A stretch of DNA of 22,600 nt from CAIKBL01 sp043734785 (GTDB lineage: Bacteria; Pseudomonadota; Gammaproteobacteria; Ga0077536), in assembly GCA_043734785.1 (NCBI GenBank), contig JAYTEX010000234.1:1-22600 (forward strand), read 5' to 3'. Below, piece by piece: positions 21,724 to 22,600 of the stretch (positions within the stretch are counted from its first letter, which is position 1; every line of letters begins with the position of its first letter). The notes below the pieces were generated by a model that did not search any database, was not told the origin of the DNA, and was given only the letters and a program-made list of their open reading frames with translations. Position numbers and translations under genes: made by a program.

Positions 21724-21751
21724 AAAAAAACCGCCTGAGGATCTCAGGCGG
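21724..21751 (-). terminator. Rho-independent terminator on the minus strand
   Basis: CCGCCTGAG (minus strand, from 21751), a 3-nt loop, CTCAGGCGG, then seven U (21730-21724): an excellent intrinsic terminator. It is preceded by a second small hairpin (TACGCA/TGCGTA, 21753-21770). No minus-strand gene lies upstream of it in the window, so what it terminates is unknown. Confidence 0.85.
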
Positions 21752-21818
21752 GTACGCAACGGGCTGCGTAACGCTATCGCTACGGAAATAGATTCTAGAA
21801 GCGGGGTGCTTTGGCCAC

Positions 21819-22600
21819 ATGGGAATAAATCCCTTAAAAGCTAGGTATTTGGATGGTTTGATCTGCAGGCTGGGCTTAGCCGGTGCCTTGCTGCTCGGGG
21901 TTTCCGCCGCCGCAACGGCCATGAATGAAGCCGGCTCCGCGCTCGCACGCGGGGACTTTCCGGCTGCCTACCGATTGTTTTCGAAGGGTGCGCAAGCCGG
22001 GGATCCGATCGCGCAGAACAACCTTGGGGTTCTCTATCTGAAAGGCAAAGGAACACCTCGGGACTTCGGGTCGGCAAGAGTCTGGTTTGAACGTGCGGCT
22101 TCTCGCGGACTGCCCGGTGCCAAACACAACCTGGGCATCATGTATTTGCGCGGATACGGCATGAGCAAAGACTTGGTGGAGGCTGCACGCTGGTTGGGTG
22201 AGGCCGCCACTGATGGCGATCGCGAGGCGCAATTCTTCACTGGACTGCTCTATTACCGCGGTCACGGTGTGACGCGCGATCTCGCCACCGCCCGTCACTG
22301 GTTCACGCGGGCGGCGGATCAGGGCTTGGCCGCTGCAGTCTACAATCTCGCCGTGATGCAGTTACAGGGCGAAGGCGGTGCACGCGACGAGACGCAGGCA
22401 CTGGCCTATCTCGAGCATGTCCAACATGAAAGTGACTACGCCGCGCTGCTGCTCGGTCAGGTCCATCTGCAGCATGCGGATGAAGCAGGCCGCGGCGCAC
22501 GCGCGCTGGCGATCTTCAAGTTGTTAGCAGAGGCCGGTGATTCGGCCGCTCAGTTTCAACTGGGCATGATGTATATTTCTGGCCGGGGCACGGTGCAGGA
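21819..22600 (+). CDS. Sel1-repeat (TPR-like) protein, 3' end outside the window
   Basis: The frame is open from ATG 21819 to the end of the window, 260 residues so far. An N-terminal hydrophobic segment (about 14-34, ending AATA-MNEAG) is a likely signal peptide, so the protein is probably periplasmic. Then follow about six Sel1 repeats of 36-37 residues, each with the pattern A-x-NLG-x-(M/L)-Y-x-x-G-x-G-x-x-(R/K)-D (for example AQNNLGVLYLKGKGTPRD and AKHNLGIMYLRGYGMSKD). Such proteins act as scaffolds in cell-envelope processes, signalling or secretion. The start has only a weak ribosome binding site. It is transcribed away from the precursor-MNIO operon; a shared role is possible but unsupported. 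Confidence 0.85.
   Translation, partial: MGINPLKARYLDGLICRLGLAGALLLGVSAAATAMNEAGSALARGDFPAAYRLFSKGAQAGDPIAQNNLGVLYLKGKGTPRDFGSARVWFERAASRGLPGAKHNLGIMYLRGYGMSKDLVEAARWLGEAATDGDREAQFFTGLLYYRGHGVTRDLATARHWFTRAADQGLAAAVYNLAVMQLQGEGGARDETQALAYLEHVQHESDYAALLLGQVHLQHADEAGRGARALAIFKLLAEAGDSAAQFQLGMMYISGRGTVQ

Overview
The window looks like a high-GC gammaproteobacterial chromosome segment, judged from gene content and protein similarity recalled by eye: HtpX, class 1b SpeD with SpeE, single-chain pyruvate carboxylase, ScoAB, an HvfB/HvfC pair and a RAYT remnant. I cannot name the genus. No tRNA, rRNA, CRISPR array, prophage or intact insertion sequence was seen.

Layout. 1-240: wreck of a REP-associated tyrosine transposase, then two tandem copies of a 25-bp repeat. 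241-3677 (minus): tightly packed operon of STAS protein, metallo-beta-lactamase-fold hydrolase and CHASE2/SpoIIE phosphatase, a signalling module of the partner-switching kind whose kinase is not here. 3733-4551 (minus): an SDR dehydrogenase. 4767-5876 (plus): a luciferase-like flavin oxidoreductase ending in a clear intrinsic terminator. 5997-6104: a pair of inverted 31-nt REP-like repeats. 6247-7134 (plus): htpX behind a sigma-32-like promoter. 7214-8894 (minus): a polyamine operon, speD paralogue-speE-speD, joined by two 4-nt overlaps. 9145-10867 (minus): cupin, Bcp peroxiredoxin and an alpha/beta hydrolase. 11060-14503 (minus): pyruvate carboxylase, head to head with a secreted or membrane-anchored gluzincin-like peptidase (14512-15996, plus). 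16036-17829 (minus): a periplasmic quinoprotein dehydrogenase. 18129-19504 (plus): the two subunits of a 3-oxoacid CoA-transferase behind a possible sigma-54 promoter. 19538-21528 (minus): a small RiPP-type operon (exported Cys-containing precursor, MNIO/DUF692 enzyme, DUF2063 partner). 21819-22600 (plus): the start of a Sel1-repeat protein running off the window.

The most novel part is 19538-21751. The enzyme pair belongs to the HvfB/HvfC (BufB/BufC) type that oxidatively modifies cysteines of exported metallophore peptides. The precursor here, however, lacks the repeated EGKCG motifs I expect of HvfA; its only two cysteines lie near the C-terminus. The usual DoxX-like membrane gene is also absent, and the enzyme's start codon is buried in an 11-bp hairpin. 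Second in interest is the SpeD paralogue, which keeps the apparent Ser/His/Cys catalytic positions and could be a neofunctionalised pyruvoyl decarboxylase supplying putrescine to SpeE. Third is the quinoprotein, whose active-site positions appear changed. All family calls come from reading the sequence; no database search was run.
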